A stretch of 64,000 nt of DNA. It comes from an uncultured Pelagibacteraceae bacterium (GTDB lineage Bacteria > Pseudomonadota > Alphaproteobacteria > Pelagibacterales > Pelagibacteraceae). The notes below the pieces were generated by a model. The model was given only the letters and a program-made list of their open reading frames with translations, ran no database searches and was not told where the DNA came from. Below, one piece after another: positions 22,070 to 31,979 of this stretch (position 1 is its first letter; the number at the start of each line of letters is the position of its first letter). The translations under genes and the position numbers were made by a program. The DNA lies in assembly GCA_902578775.1 (NCBI GenBank), contig CACHEF010000003.1, positions 124,001 through 188,000 of the forward strand, given 5' to 3'.

Positions 22070-23971
22070 TTAATGAACAATTTTTGGTTTAAGGCCTAAT
22101 GCATCCAAAGCCGAGCCTTTATCATCTTCAGTTTTCAAGTCTTGTTTGTCTGCAGGATATATATTTTTATTAATGATATTTTCAATCTCTTCACCAGTTA
22201 AAGTTTCGTAAGTCATTAGTGCTTTTGCAATTTTATGTAAGTCTTCAATTTTTTCAGTCAAAATTTCTCTAGCTTTATTATAGCCTTCGTCAACTAACTT
22301 TCTAATTTCTTTGTCTATTTTTTTTGCAACTTCCTCAGAAACTGACTGTGTTTGTGTTACTGATCTTCCTAGAAAGACTTCTTCTTGATTCTCTCCATAT
22401 TCAACCGGACCCATTTCTTCACTCATTCCATACTTAGTTACCATTGCTCTAGCAAGTTGAGTGGCTTGATTTATATCTGATCCAGACCCTCCCCCAGCTC
22501 CTGTAGAAATATTTTCTTTTCCAAAAATTACTTCCTCTGCAACTCTTCCACCAAAACATACAGCTAGTCTTGCTTTTAAATATTTAATTGAATGACCATG
22601 TTTATCTCTCTCTGGTAAGTTCATGACCATACCTAGAGCTCTTCCTCTTGGAATTATTGTTGCCTTATGTATTGGGTCATAGCTGGGCATATTAAATGAA
22701 ACTAGGGCATGACCACCCTCATGATAAGCTGTTAATTTTTTTTCATCCTCGGTCATAACCATTGAGCGTCTTTCTGCTCCCATCATGACTTTATCTTTGG
22801 CCTCTTCAAACTCATTCAAGGTAACGATTCTCTTATTTTTTCGTGCAGCTAAAAGTGCTGCCTCATTTACTATATTTGCAAGATCTGCTCCTGAGAATCC
22901 TGGGGTTCCTCTTGCTACAGTTCTCAAATTCACATCTGGAGCCATTTTAATTTTTTTAACATGAACTTTTAAAATTTTTTCTCTTCCAATTATATCCGGA
23001 TTTGAAACAACTACTTGTCTATCAAATCTACCTGGCCTTAATAAAGCTGGATCAAGCACATCAGGTCTATTTGTTGCTGCAATAATTATCACACCTTCAT
23101 TAGTATCAAAACCGTCCATCTCAACTAACAGCTGATTTAGTGTTTGCTCTCTCTCATCATTTCCTCCGCCTAAACCTGCTCCTCTACTTCTTCCTACAGC
23201 ATCAATTTCATCAATAAATATTATACAAGGTGAATTTTTTTTACCTTGCTCAAACATATCTCTAACTCTTGAGGCGCCAACTCCTACAAACATTTCTACA
23301 AAGTCAGATCCTGAAATTGTAAAAAAAGGAACTCCAGCCTCTCCAGCTATAGCTCTAGCTAACAAAGTCTTACCGGTGCCAGGAGGACCCACAAGTAAAG
23401 CTCCTCTTGGAATTTTTCCTCCAAGTCTACTAAACTTTCTTGGGTCTTTAAGAAATTCTACTATTTCTTCTACCTCTTCCTTAGCTTCCTCAACACCTGC
23501 AACATCATTAAATGTTACTTTACCTTTTAATTCATTCATCATTTTAGCTTTAGATCTACCAAATCCCATCGCGCCGCCTTTTCCACCTTGCATTTGACGC
23601 ATAAAGAAAATCCAAACTGCAATCAATAACAACATCGGGAACCAAGATAATAATACACCAAATAGAGATGGCATTTTTTCCTCTAATGGAGCAGCAGAAA
23701 TGCTTACACCTTTTTCAGAAAGTTTCTCAATTAAGTTTGGATCATTAGGAGCATATGTTGAAAAACTATTTCCATTAGAAAAAACACCTTTAATGTTGTT
23801 ACCTTGAATTTCAACTTTTACAATTTCTCCGTCTTCTACAGAAGTTAAAAATTCCGAAAAAATAATTTGGTCATTCCCTCTAATATTAGATTGAGGATTT
23901 TTAAACATATTATACAGACCAATAGTCAAGAAGACGATTATTGCCCACATAGCTAAATTTTTAAAATTCAT
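22070..23971 (-). CDS. ftsH: ATP-dependent zinc metalloprotease FtsH
   Basis: Inner-membrane AAA+ protease that degrades misplaced membrane proteins and regulators such as RpoH (also in this window). Membrane helices at about 6-22 and 103-124 flank a small periplasmic domain. Walker A GPPGTGKT is at about 195-202, Walker B IIFIDEID at about 250-257, and the arginine-finger region RPGRFDR near 312-318. The zinc site HEGGH is at 417-421. Length 633 is typical. It lies 38 bp downstream of tilS. Confidence 0.97.
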   Translation of the reverse strand: MNFKNLAMWAIIVFLTIGLYNMFKNPQSNIRGNDQIIFSEFLTSVEDGEIVKVEIQGNNIKGVFSNGNSFSTYAPNDPNLIEKLSEKGVSISAAPLEEKMPSLFGVLLSWFPMLLLIAVWIFFMRQMQGGKGGAMGFGRSKAKMMNELKGKVTFNDVAGVEEAKEEVEEIVEFLKDPRKFSRLGGKIPRGALLVGPPGTGKTLLARAIAGEAGVPFFTISGSDFVEMFVGVGASRVRDMFEQGKKNSPCIIFIDEIDAVGRSRGAGLGGGNDEREQTLNQLLVEMDGFDTNEGVIIIAATNRPDVLDPALLRPGRFDRQVVVSNPDIIGREKILKVHVKKIKMAPDVNLRTVARGTPGFSGADLANIVNEAALLAARKNKRIVTLNEFEEAKDKVMMGAERRSMVMTEDEKKLTAYHEGGHALVSFNMPSYDPIHKATIIPRGRALGMVMNLPERDKHGHSIKYLKARLAVCFGGRVAEEVIFGKENISTGAGGGSGSDINQATQLARAMVTKYGMSEEMGPVEYGENQEEVFLGRSVTQTQSVSEEVAKKIDKEIRKLVDEGYNKAREILTEKIEDLHKIAKALMTYETLTGEEIENIINKNIYPADKQDLKTEDDKGSALDALGLKPKIVH

Positions 23972-24009
23972 TGGTCTTAAGATAAGAATTATTCTTAATT
24001 AAACAAGTG

Positions 24010-25041
24010 TCAAAATTGGTGTTCTTTTATTAAAATGACTGATTGATTGACTTTTTTTATAATACACCCTGATAATGTCTCTTTTTTTAGGGTACCTTTA
24101 TTAATTTTTTGTAAAATATTGTCAACTTTTTTACCCCTAGTGGAAAAATAATTGCCACCAATGATTTTTAAAGATTCTGAGAAGGCTCTGAATACCACTT
24201 CATAAGGTTGTTTAAAAAAAGTTTCATTGAGAATTATTCTTTTATTTTTTTTATCAAAAAATGAATTTAATTTTTTATTTTGATTAGTATAAAATTTAAT
24301 TGCACCATTAGAGCTCTTTAAATTTTTTAATGTTAAAAATAGTTTATTTTTATCTAAACCACTTGTCTTAAATTCACCAATAATTTTCCTTATTTTAATT
24401 CTTTTAAAATTAATGTTTTCATTTGAGGGATCATTGATAAAAAAATTAAAAATAAAACTTGATATAAATTCCAAATCTTTTTTTTCAAAATCCAATAAAG
24501 GCCTAATTAAATTAATTGACTCAAAAGTCGTTTTTTTTTCAAGAGATGTTAAACCTTTTAGTCCACTACCCCTAATCATTCTAATAAAGAAATTTTCGAG
24601 TAGATCATCTAAATGATGACCAATAATTAAATTTGAAATTTTTAATTTTTTGCATTTTGAAAATAATAAATCATATCTTTTTTTTCTTGCTATAGACTGA
24701 ATATTGCTTGATGGCTTTTTGCCAGTCCAAGTCAGCAATTCAGCTTTAATACCAACAATTGTTAAAATCTTTTTTACTCTTTTAGCTTCACTAGTCGACT
24801 CTTTTCTTAACTTATGATCTACAATAAAATATTTACTTTTTAAATTATATTTAGCTGAAAAAATCTTAGTTAAAAAAGCCAGTGCAAGACTATCTGGGCC
24901 TCCTGATACGGCGACAGCAAACTTTTCTTTAATTTCAAAATTTTTTTCAAAAGTTTTGAATAAATTTTTAATTTTTTTATTTGCTAATTTAGGTATTAAA
25001 CTATTAGGAATTTTGGTTACATTCAAATTTTTTGGACTCAT
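24010..25041 (-). CDS. tilS: tRNA(Ile)-lysidine synthase
   Basis: Modifies C34 of tRNA-Ile(CAU) to lysidine so that it reads AUA. The N-type PP-loop SGGPDSLAL and the downstream GHHLDDLLENFFIRMIRGSGLKGL block are diagnostic. The frame is open from an ATG at 25098, which would lie 95 bp inside cpoB. I choose the ATG at 25041, giving 343 residues and a 38 bp overlap. Even from there the PP-loop lies about 46 residues in, somewhat further than usual, so a non-ATG start further down is possible. The C-terminal region is short compared with E. coli TilS (432 residues). Confidence 0.9.
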   Translation of the reverse strand: MSPKNLNVTKIPNSLIPKLANKKIKNLFKTFEKNFEIKEKFAVAVSGGPDSLALAFLTKIFSAKYNLKSKYFIVDHKLRKESTSEAKRVKKILTIVGIKAELLTWTGKKPSSNIQSIARKKRYDLLFSKCKKLKISNLIIGHHLDDLLENFFIRMIRGSGLKGLTSLEKKTTFESINLIRPLLDFEKKDLEFISSFIFNFFINDPSNENINFKRIKIRKIIGEFKTSGLDKNKLFLTLKNLKSSNGAIKFYTNQNKKLNSFFDKKNKRIILNETFFKQPYEVVFRAFSESLKIIGGNYFSTRGKKVDNILQKINKGTLKKETLSGCIIKKVNQSVILIKEHQF

Positions 25042-25981
25042 ATTTGGCTTTTTGGATAACAGATTGATTAGCTTTTGGATATTGTTTTTCAACTCCATTT
25101 ATCATTTTGCATCCTTGATCTTTTTCTCCAATTTGGACCATTGATACTCCTAGTTTTAATAAATTTACAGGTGCTTTCTCTCCTTTGGGATATTTTTGAT
25201 ATCCCTCTAAATAAGCAGCAGCTGCATCAGTATATAATTGTCTAATTCTAAAAGTTTCTGCATACCAATATTGTGCATTTCCAGCTAATTGATGTTCTGG
25301 ATTAAATAGAACAAATTCTCTAAACGCTCTTTCTGCTGTTGGATAATCTCCTACTTTTAAGAAACTAGTAGCAAATTCATATTGTTTATCTGGCGACACA
25401 TCAGGTAATATTTTTTCTTCTGCTTGAAAAGGCTCAGTCACTATTGAAGCTGTTGTTTCAACAGACTCGATTTTTTGAGTTGTCTCATTTGTTTCGGTGT
25501 CTTTATAAGATATGGATCCTAAATCTTGTGGAGTAGATGAGCCAGGCAAATCATTTTCCTCTTTAATTTTTTTTGTAATTTTTTTAATACCTTCGTCAGA
25601 GACTATCATAGTTTCAATATCTTGAAATCTAATCTGATTATCAGCTTGTACTTTTGATAGTCTGCTAGATAATTTATCTAACTTAAAATTAATTTCTTCA
25701 AATCTATTAGTAAGTTGCTGAAATTGATTTTCAATTTCTGATAATTTTAATAAATGCCTGGTTAATACATCCTCTGAGTTATTATCTAAATTTGATGAAC
25801 TAATTGAGTTATTATTAATTTCAACTGAACCAGAATAAACTGCTTTCTCCAGAGTTTTAATATCTTTTTGAATAAGCTCTAATGTTTCATAAATATTGTG
25901 ATTATCTGCAAAAGTAATTTTATTTAAAAATAAATTTAAAAAAATTAATATTTTTACTAAGAATAAATTTTTATATCTCAT
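25004..25981 (-). CDS. cpoB: Tol-Pal system coordinator CpoB (YbgF)
   Basis: Periplasmic protein linking Tol-Pal function with peptidoglycan synthesis. A signal peptide covers about residues 1-25. A coiled-coil with heptad Leu/Ile pattern follows (about 30-125), then a linker, then TPR-like repeats from about 190 (SPDKQYEFATSFLKVGDYPTAERAF, QLAGNAQYWYAETFRIRQLYTDAAAAYLEGYQKYP). Length 325. It follows pal after a strong terminator, so it probably has its own promoter or depends on read-through. Confidence 0.9.
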   Translation of the reverse strand: MRYKNLFLVKILIFLNLFLNKITFADNHNIYETLELIQKDIKTLEKAVYSGSVEINNNSISSSNLDNNSEDVLTRHLLKLSEIENQFQQLTNRFEEINFKLDKLSSRLSKVQADNQIRFQDIETMIVSDEGIKKITKKIKEENDLPGSSTPQDLGSISYKDTETNETTQKIESVETTASIVTEPFQAEEKILPDVSPDKQYEFATSFLKVGDYPTAERAFREFVLFNPEHQLAGNAQYWYAETFRIRQLYTDAAAAYLEGYQKYPKGEKAPVNLLKLGVSMVQIGEKDQGCKMINGVEKQYPKANQSVIQKAKYESKKFECNQNS

Positions 25982-26014
25982 TCCTAATAAGTTATGTTTA
26001 TAATAATGGCAAAA

Positions 26015-26052
26015 AAAAGACCCCTTAACATATGATAATTAAGGGGTCTTTT
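26015..26052 (-). terminator. Rho-independent terminator after pal
   Basis: A perfect 14 bp inverted repeat: AAAAGACCCCTTAA at 26015-26028 and its complement at 26039-26052, with a 10-base loop. On the minus strand the stem is followed by eight U residues in all (run 26011-26018). It ends the tolQRAB-pal transcript. It is the only textbook hairpin terminator I found in the window. Confidence 0.92.
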
Positions 26053-26069
26053 AAAATTAGAAATATTTA

Positions 26070-26549
26070 TTAATTCGCTTTAACTGTTACCGATCTTCTA
26101 TTTTTAGACCAAGCTAAAGGGTTAGAGCCAGAGTCCACTGGTCTCTCTTTTCCATAACTTAAAACTGAAATTCTGTCTGAAGAAACACCATAAGTCATTA
26201 AATAATCTTTAGCAGCATTTGCTCTTCTTTCACCTAGAGCTAAGTTATATTCTCTTGTACCTCTTTCGTCAGCATGACCTTCTAGTACAACTGTTATATC
26301 TGAATTTTTTCTTAACCAAGCAGCCTGTTTCCTTAATGTCTCTCTTGAAGCAGTTGTTAAAACTGATTCATTAGTTGCAAAGAAAACTCTATCTGGCACA
26401 CCTGAAGCTAAATACTCTACAGTATCTGTTCCTGTATATACATCACCTTGTAATTGACTTGTTGAAACTTTTTTTGTTGCACAAGCACTTAATGCTATAC
26501 ATGCTAATACAACTAAAAGTATGTTTTGAAGAATTTTGTTTAATTTCAT
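26070..26549 (-). CDS. pal: Peptidoglycan-associated lipoprotein Pal
   Basis: Outer-membrane lipoprotein that binds peptidoglycan and TolB. The lipobox ALSAC ends in the acylated Cys at about 23. The OmpA-like domain (about 55-159) contains VLEGHADERGTREYNLALGERRA, with the Asp/Arg that bind diaminopimelate. Length 159 is typical. A strong Shine-Dalgarno AAGGAG at 26555-26560, five bases before the ATG, is unusual in this genome and fits a highly expressed protein. Confidence 0.97.
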   Translation of the reverse strand: MKLNKILQNILLVVLACIALSACATKKVSTSQLQGDVYTGTDTVEYLASGVPDRVFFATNESVLTTASRETLRKQAAWLRKNSDITVVLEGHADERGTREYNLALGERRANAAKDYLMTYGVSSDRISVLSYGKERPVDSGSNPLAWSKNRRSVTVKAN

Positions 26550-26580
26550 TATTGCTCCTTAATCAATATTTCTAATACTT

Positions 26581-26610
26581 AATATTTTCACACCTAACTA
26601 GATGTTTCAA
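26581..26610 (-). promoter_or_regulatory. Possible internal promoter for pal
   Basis: The 85 bp between tolB and pal holds TTGAAA (26605-26610) and AATATT (26581-26586) 18 bp apart on the minus strand, with an overlapping TTGACT just upstream. In such A+T-rich DNA this is weak evidence, but the gap is longer than any other within the tol run and pal has a strong ribosome-binding site. Confidence 0.3.
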
Positions 26611-26634
26611 GTCAAAAAATCAAGTATTTTAATA

Positions 26635-27984
26635 TTATTTACTCAATAATGATGACCATGATGGGTCTGAACCATCTGTGGGTGTTTTTACCATTCTTTC
26701 GTTATAACCAGTAAGATCAATTGACCAAAGTTTAGCTGAAAAACCCTCACCTTTATCATTTGTCTTAGTTTCTCTGTAGAAAATTAATACTCTTCCATTT
26801 GGAGACCAAGAGGGTGCTTCTTGATAGAAATTTTCAGTCAATAATCTTTCTCCGCTCCCATCTGTTCTCATAACTCCGATATAAAATTTTCCTTTGTGAA
26901 GTTTAGTAAAAGCTATCAAGTCTCCTCTAGGTGACCAAACTGGCGTTCCATATATTCCTTTTCCAAAAGAAATTCTTTTTACGTTACTACCATCATTTTT
27001 CATAATATATATTTGCTGATAGCCACTTCTATCAGAGTTGAAACTTATAAATTTACCATCAGGAGAGTATGATGGGGATGTATCAATAGATGGATGATTG
27101 GTAATTTTTTCTACAATCCTATTCTCCAAGTCCATTGTATAAATATCTGAATTTCCATCCTTAGCAAAACTCATAATTATTTTTTTTCCATTTGGAGAAA
27201 AACGCGGTGCAAAAGTCATACCTGGAAAATCACCAACAACTTCTTGCATACCCGTTTCTATGTCGAGAAGATAAACTCTAGGTAAATTTCTAAAATATGA
27301 AAGGTAGGTTACCATTTGACTAGTTGGATCAAACCTTGGAGTCAAAACCAACTCATTACCTAAAGTTAAAAATTTGTTATTAGCACCATCTTGATCCATT
27401 ATAGCTAATTTTTTAATTCGTTTAGTTTTAGGTCCCTCTTCAGATACATATATAATTCTAGTATCAAAATATCCTTTTTCACCCGTTAATCTTTCGTAAA
27501 CTTTATCTGAAATTATATGTCCAACCCGTCTCCAATTAGTTGGAACTGTTGTAAAAGCAAGTGCCATCATTTCTTTACCTGCTAAAACATCCCATAACCT
27601 AAATTCGACTCTCAACTTATCTTCAACATTAGTAACTTTACCAGTTATAAGTGCCTGTGCTTTTATTAAATTCCAATCTTCAAATCTTGGCTTTAAGTTT
27701 GCTATATCTGGGGCTTGAAGAAAAGCATCTTTACTTAGTGGATTAAATAATCCTGAAATTTTTAAGTTATTTTCTACAATTGAGGAGATTTCTTCACCTA
27801 TGTTTTTTTTTTTTATTAGACTTTCAAAACTTTTTCTAGATTTTTCATCAGTAGATAAAGGTGAAACTGCAATTGGAAGTGGGTTTAAATTACCTCTTGT
27901 AATGTCAACTTCAATAAGACTATAAGATTTTGTAGGATAATAAAATATTATTAATAATAATAAAAAAAATTTAATACATCTCAT
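26635..27984 (-). CDS. tolB: Tol-Pal system beta-propeller protein TolB
   Basis: Periplasmic partner of Pal and TolA. A signal peptide occupies about residues 1-22. The N-terminal domain (about 25-160) is followed by a six-bladed propeller with repeated blocks such as [64 protein letters not shown] and [16 protein letters not shown]. Length 449 is normal. It lies 2 bp after tolA. Confidence 0.97.
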   Translation of the reverse strand: MRCIKFFLLLLIIFYYPTKSYSLIEVDITRGNLNPLPIAVSPLSTDEKSRKSFESLIKKKNIGEEISSIVENNLKISGLFNPLSKDAFLQAPDIANLKPRFEDWNLIKAQALITGKVTNVEDKLRVEFRLWDVLAGKEMMALAFTTVPTNWRRVGHIISDKVYERLTGEKGYFDTRIIYVSEEGPKTKRIKKLAIMDQDGANNKFLTLGNELVLTPRFDPTSQMVTYLSYFRNLPRVYLLDIETGMQEVVGDFPGMTFAPRFSPNGKKIIMSFAKDGNSDIYTMDLENRIVEKITNHPSIDTSPSYSPDGKFISFNSDRSGYQQIYIMKNDGSNVKRISFGKGIYGTPVWSPRGDLIAFTKLHKGKFYIGVMRTDGSGERLLTENFYQEAPSWSPNGRVLIFYRETKTNDKGEGFSAKLWSIDLTGYNERMVKTPTDGSDPSWSSLLSK

Positions 27985-27986
27985 TG

Positions 27987-28796
27987 TTAACCTTCCAGCA
28001 TTTCTCTTGCATCAAAATTTAATTGTAACTCTTTCCATCTCTCATATCCAGTACTTGGTACTCTTAAAGGTTGACATAATTTAACAGCTCTAAGAGCGCT
28101 CTCAGCTAGAACTTTGTAAAATCCCTGGCCAGGTCTATTCATTCTTGCGTGATCAAGAATCTCAGAATTTATTACAGAACCATCTGGCTTTAGTTCAAGT
28201 TTTATTCTTACTAATAAATTTTCATTATATGGTAAACCAAGTGGAATACTCCAGCAACCAAATATTTGTGCTTTTAATGCATCTTCCTCACTTAATGATA
28301 ATCCTGAATTTTCAAAATTTTTAACTTGGTCTTGAGTTACTTGATCAGTCTTTATTGACTGTGCAGCTGCTTCCTCTTTAGATTTATCAATTAAAGCAGC
28401 AATATTATTAGGATCAAATAACTCATCCTTTTCAAACTCAGAAACTTGTTTTACTTCATTATCAATTTTCTCAGGATTTTGTGTATCTTCCCTCACTTTT
28501 TCAACTTTTTTAATATCATCCTCTGGCATCGGAACTGCATCTGGCTTTTTCTTTTTTACTTTTTTTGGTGGAGCTTGTTCTGAAACTAATTTTTTTTCTT
28601 TCTCTTTTATTTTCTCAATAATTTTTTTAGCCTTAGGTGCAAAAGGAATATTAGTTTTTTCTGTAATTTGGATCAACTCTACAGAAACAATCGGAGGAAG
28701 ATCAATAGGTTTTTTTGCTAAAAATGGAAGACTCATTGCTGTTAAAATTATTACAAATAAATGCAAAACAGAAGATACTATAATACTTCTATTCAC
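27987..28796 (-). CDS. tolA: TolA-like protein (TonB/TolA C-terminal domain)
   Basis: Trans-periplasmic link from TolQR to TolB/Pal. One N-terminal membrane helix (about 5-24) is followed by a Pro/Lys/Glu-rich linker (about 50-150). The C-terminal domain from about 178 ([32 protein letters not shown]) ends with a TolA-type sheet/helix segment. At 269 residues it is much shorter than E. coli TolA (421), mostly through a shorter central helix. Identification rests on this architecture and on its place between tolR and tolB. Confidence 0.88.
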   Translation of the reverse strand: MNRSIIVSSVLHLFVIILTAMSLPFLAKKPIDLPPIVSVELIQITEKTNIPFAPKAKKIIEKIKEKEKKLVSEQAPPKKVKKKKPDAVPMPEDDIKKVEKVREDTQNPEKIDNEVKQVSEFEKDELFDPNNIAALIDKSKEEAAAQSIKTDQVTQDQVKNFENSGLSLSEEDALKAQIFGCWSIPLGLPYNENLLVRIKLELKPDGSVINSEILDHARMNRPGQGFYKVLAESALRAVKLCQPLRVPSTGYERWKELQLNFDAREMLEG

Positions 28797-28803
28797 TGAA
28801 TAA

Positions 28804-29220
28804 CTACCTTTCTTTATATGGCTCTGATATTAATGCTACCTTCGTAAAACCTGAGCCTGAAAGAAGTCCCATGATTTCTAAAACTCTTCCGTAATTTATT
28901 GTTTTATCCCCTCTAACATAAATTCTTGTATCAGTTCTATTTTTAGAAACTGCAAGAACTTTTGCAATAATTTTTTCATATTCAACTTTTGACTCTTGAA
29001 TAAAAATCTCTCCTTTTGAGTTAATTGTTAAAGTTAAAGGTTCTTGTTCTTCAGGAAGAGAGTCAGCTGAACTTTCAGGGAGATCAACTTGCACACCAAC
29101 GGTCAGTAATGGTGCTGTCACCATAAATATAATTAAAAGTACTAACATTACATCAACAAAAGGTGTAACATTTATTTCGCTCATTGGTTTATTTGTTGAA
29201 CGATTTAATTTAAAAGCCAT
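28804..29220 (-). CDS. tolR: TolR (ExbD/TolR biopolymer transport protein)
   Basis: Forms the proton-driven motor with TolQ. One membrane helix (about 20-42) contains the functional Asp in VTPFVDVMLVLLIIFM. A periplasmic domain follows with the usual KGEIFI and VYVRGDK-like pattern (IYVRGDKTINYGRVLEIM). Length 138 is typical. It lies 1 bp after tolQ. Confidence 0.95.
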   Translation of the reverse strand: MAFKLNRSTNKPMSEINVTPFVDVMLVLLIIFMVTAPLLTVGVQVDLPESSADSLPEEQEPLTLTINSKGEIFIQESKVEYEKIIAKVLAVSKNRTDTRIYVRGDKTINYGRVLEIMGLLSGSGFTKVALISEPYKER

Positions 29221-29221
29221 T

Positions 29222-29896
29222 TTAAATTATAGTTAAAAATCTTTTTGAAAAATTTTCTAATTTTTTAGAATATAAAATGGAGTCATTATTAAATTTATTG
29301 TAGGCAATGACAGCGGGTATTGCAGCTAACAATCCTAACGCAGTTGCAAACAATGCTTCTGCTATTCCTGGAGCAACAATTGCTAAACTAGTATTTCTTG
29401 ATATTGCGATAGATTGAAAAGAGTTCATAATTCCCCAAACTGTTCCAAACAAACCAATAAAAGGTGCAGTTGAACCTACAGTTGCTAAGAAAGTATAACC
29501 TTTGCTTATTTGAGACATTTGTTTTTCAATTCCAGTCTCTAACATTGTTATCATTCTTTCATGGAGATCTGTTTTCGATCTTCTCTTTAATAAATTTTGC
29601 ATTGCTTCTTTAAAAACTAATGCCATAGGATCTTTAATATTTGATGGTAAATTATTGTAAAATGATTCTGCAGATTTTGAGTTCCAAAATTTTGCCTCAA
29701 ACTCCTCCGTGGATTTATTAATCTTTTTAAATAATTTAATTTTTTCTATAATGACTGCCCAAGAATAAATTGAACATGCTATCAATATAATAATCACAGA
29801 TTTAACTATTATATCTGCCCGTAAAAATAAATTGACTAATGAAAAATCTGCACTAGATGCTAAACCTACTGCTTGTGATGATATATCAGCTTCCAT
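29222..29896 (-). CDS. tolQ: TolQ (MotA/TolQ/ExbB proton channel)
   Basis: Three-helix proton channel of the Tol motor. Hydrophobic segments lie near 28-48, 135-158 and 175-198. TFLATVGSTAPFIGLFGTVWGIMNSFQSI is the conserved channel signature and APGIAEALFATALGLLAAIPAVIAYN the second. Length 224 is normal. The gene ybgC, commonly first in tol operons, is not present upstream. Confidence 0.96.
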   Translation of the reverse strand: MEADISSQAVGLASSADFSLVNLFLRADIIVKSVIIILIACSIYSWAVIIEKIKLFKKINKSTEEFEAKFWNSKSAESFYNNLPSNIKDPMALVFKEAMQNLLKRRSKTDLHERMITMLETGIEKQMSQISKGYTFLATVGSTAPFIGLFGTVWGIMNSFQSIAISRNTSLAIVAPGIAEALFATALGLLAAIPAVIAYNKFNNDSILYSKKLENFSKRFLTII

Positions 29897-29949
29897 TTTA
29901 TTCTTCTCACACTGAAATGTGTCATCAATTTGTCCCTGGAAAAACTTAG

Positions 29950-30444
29950 TTATTCTGTTTCTCTAAAAGTTTCATAATAATAACTTGAAATTAAAATTGC
30001 ATCAGCTTTATTTGAGTCTTTTTTTTTTGCTAAATTAGAGGAAAAATAAGGAAATATTTCTATTGCTTTTGTTCTACTAGCATCTTTTTCTGAGTTAATT
30101 AAATTAAAGTATTTTTTCCATTTAGCAGGTCTCACAAAATACATTGGCAACTGCATAGCCGAACAAATTCCTTTTAAAATTCCAAAAGATTGACCAAAAT
30201 TAAACATACTGGTAACACCCTGACCTGGCATTGCTGAGACCTGCTCTATAATGATCTTTATGTCTTTTTTATCAATATTCTTTATTCTTTTAAAAATTTC
30301 ATTGTAAATTTGAGAACCATTAACTTGCTTTTTGTTTTTTTTTCCCTCTGTCATTATAGGCATTTCAATTACATCCAAAATTTTGCCGTCTTCAAAAAAG
30401 CAAATTGATCCAGATATTCCAGGGTCTATTCCAATTATTAACAT
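29950..30444 (-). CDS. RuvC-like Holliday-junction nuclease of the phage/plasmid type
   Basis: RNase H-fold nuclease. IGIDPGISGSI carries the first catalytic Asp (7), IIIEQVSAMPGQG the catalytic Glu (67), and KKDSNKADAILIS the C-terminal acidic cluster (Asp143, Asp148). The central block MPGQGVTSMFNFGQSFGILKGI followed by VRPAKWKKYF matches the RuvC-like proteins common in prophages, not the cellular RuvC pattern. Length 164. It sits where alphaproteobacteria usually keep ruvC-ruvA-ruvB, between yebC and tolQ, but no ruvA or ruvB is adjacent. Resolution of Holliday junctions is the likely role, but not proven. It overlaps the yebC stop by 1 bp. Confidence 0.85.
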   Translation of the reverse strand: MLIIGIDPGISGSICFFEDGKILDVIEMPIMTEGKKNKKQVNGSQIYNEIFKRIKNIDKKDIKIIIEQVSAMPGQGVTSMFNFGQSFGILKGICSAMQLPMYFVRPAKWKKYFNLINSEKDASRTKAIEIFPYFSSNLAKKKDSNKADAILISSYYYETFRETE

Positions 30445-31169
30445 TAATTTATTTTAACTTTTAAGTTTGAAAAAATATTTTGTACGTCATCATCATCTTC
30501 CAATATTTCAAAAAATTCTATCAATTTTTCTTGTTCTTGCTCTGAAACTTCAATATTATTTAATGGTATCCATTCTATATCAGTAGAAATAAAATTACTT
30601 ATTCTGTTTTCTAGATTTTTTTTTACTTTATAAATTTCATTAATTGAACATTGTATTTCATAAATATTTTCTTTTGTAACACATTCATCTGCACCTGACT
30701 CTATAGCTAAATCTAGTATCTCCTCCTCAGAAATTTCTTTTTTATTAATTCTTATAACCCCCACCTGATTAAAATTATGAGACGCTGAACCTTGAGTTCC
30801 GAGACTTCCTCCGGCTTTCTGAAATATTGTTCTTATGTTAGATGCTGTTCTATTTTTATTGTCAGTTAATGTTTCGACAATTACAGCAACTTTTTCTGGA
30901 CCAAAACCTTCATATCTTAAATTTTCAAAATTTGAACCAGTGTTTGCAGAAGATTTATCTATGGCTCTTTCTATATTTTCTTTGGGCATATTTGCTGATC
31001 TTGCTGCTTGAATTGCAGATCTTAACCTCGGATTCATTGCTGGATCTTTATCTCCAAGTTTAGCAGCAACAGTAATTTCTTTCGAAAGCTTAGAAAATAT
31101 TTTTGATCTTTGTTTGTCTGCTTTTCCCTTTTTATGTTTAATACCTGCCCAATGAGAATGTCCTGCCAT
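30444..31169 (-). CDS. yebC: YebC/PmpR family regulatory protein
   Basis: Conserved cytosolic family described as DNA-binding regulators and, more recently for some members, as helping ribosomes through proline stretches. The N-terminus MAGHSHWAGIKHKKGKADKQRSK-type block is nearly invariant. GGSLGTQGSASHNFNQVGVI near 115-134 is the second signature. Length 241 is normal. It lies between the YmdB-like and RuvC-like genes. Confidence 0.95.
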   Translation of the reverse strand: MAGHSHWAGIKHKKGKADKQRSKIFSKLSKEITVAAKLGDKDPAMNPRLRSAIQAARSANMPKENIERAIDKSSANTGSNFENLRYEGFGPEKVAVIVETLTDNKNRTASNIRTIFQKAGGSLGTQGSASHNFNQVGVIRINKKEISEEEILDLAIESGADECVTKENIYEIQCSINEIYKVKKNLENRISNFISTDIEWIPLNNIEVSEQEQEKLIEFFEILEDDDDVQNIFSNLKVKIN

Positions 31170-31172
31170 AAA

Positions 31173-31979
31173 TTATAATTTATTATTTAGTTGTCCACCG
31201 AAAATATAGCTTTCTATATGTTTGGAGAGACCAGTTTCAATATCACATTCAACTATTACCCCACTTAAAGTTGCGTCTCCTGTTGCAGGAAAATGTTTAA
31301 CTGAGTTTTCTTTTAGAAATCTATTGATTGAATTATTTTTATCCATCCCGATAACAGAGTCATAATCACCACACATGCCTGCATCTGTTTGATAAGCTGT
31401 GCCATTTTTAAGAATTCGTGCGTCATTGGTTGGTATGTGTGTATGTGTTCCTACAACTAATGTTGCTTTTCCATCAAAAAAATGACCAATAGCATTTTTT
31501 TCACTTGTAATTTCTCCATGGAAATCAACTATTAATAAGTCATAATCTTTTTTAAGAACGTTATTTTTTAAAAATTTTTTTGCAGTCTCAAATACATCTT
31601 CACATTTTTTCATAAACACATTGCCCATGAGATTTAAAACTCCTACATTAATATTGTTTGAAGTTTTAAAAATTTCGAAACCTTTTCCTGGTGAAGGCTC
31701 AAACAAATTATATGGCCTTAAAAGCCTATTTTCTGTATTAATATAACTCATTATTTCTTTCTGATCCCAAACATGGTTGCCTGATGTAATTACGTTAACC
31801 CCACAATTAAAAAAATCTTTACAACTTTTTTCTGTGAGACCCACACCAGGCTCAGCAGAATTTTCACCATTAATTATCACAAAATCAATCTTTCTTTTTT
31901 CTATTTCTGATCTTAAATTATTCAAAATTTTTGAACATCCAGAAATACCAACTACATCACCTAAGAATAATATTTTCAT
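31173..31979 (-). CDS. YmdB-family metallophosphoesterase
   Basis: Calcineurin-like phosphodiesterase of the YmdB family (cyclic nucleotide phosphodiesterases in some species). Metal-binding motifs are LFLGDVVG at 4-11, NGENSA near 38-43, GNHVWDQ near 67-73, DFHGE near 150 and GTHTHIPT near 177. Length 268 is typical. It overlaps the formyl-THF cyclo-ligase stop by 4 bp. The substrate in this organism is unknown. Confidence 0.9.
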   Translation of the reverse strand: MKILFLGDVVGISGCSKILNNLRSEIEKRKIDFVIINGENSAEPGVGLTEKSCKDFFNCGVNVITSGNHVWDQKEIMSYINTENRLLRPYNLFEPSPGKGFEIFKTSNNINVGVLNLMGNVFMKKCEDVFETAKKFLKNNVLKKDYDLLIVDFHGEITSEKNAIGHFFDGKATLVVGTHTHIPTNDARILKNGTAYQTDAGMCGDYDSVIGMDKNNSINRFLKENSVKHFPATGDATLSGVIVECDIETGLSKHIESYIFGGQLNNKL

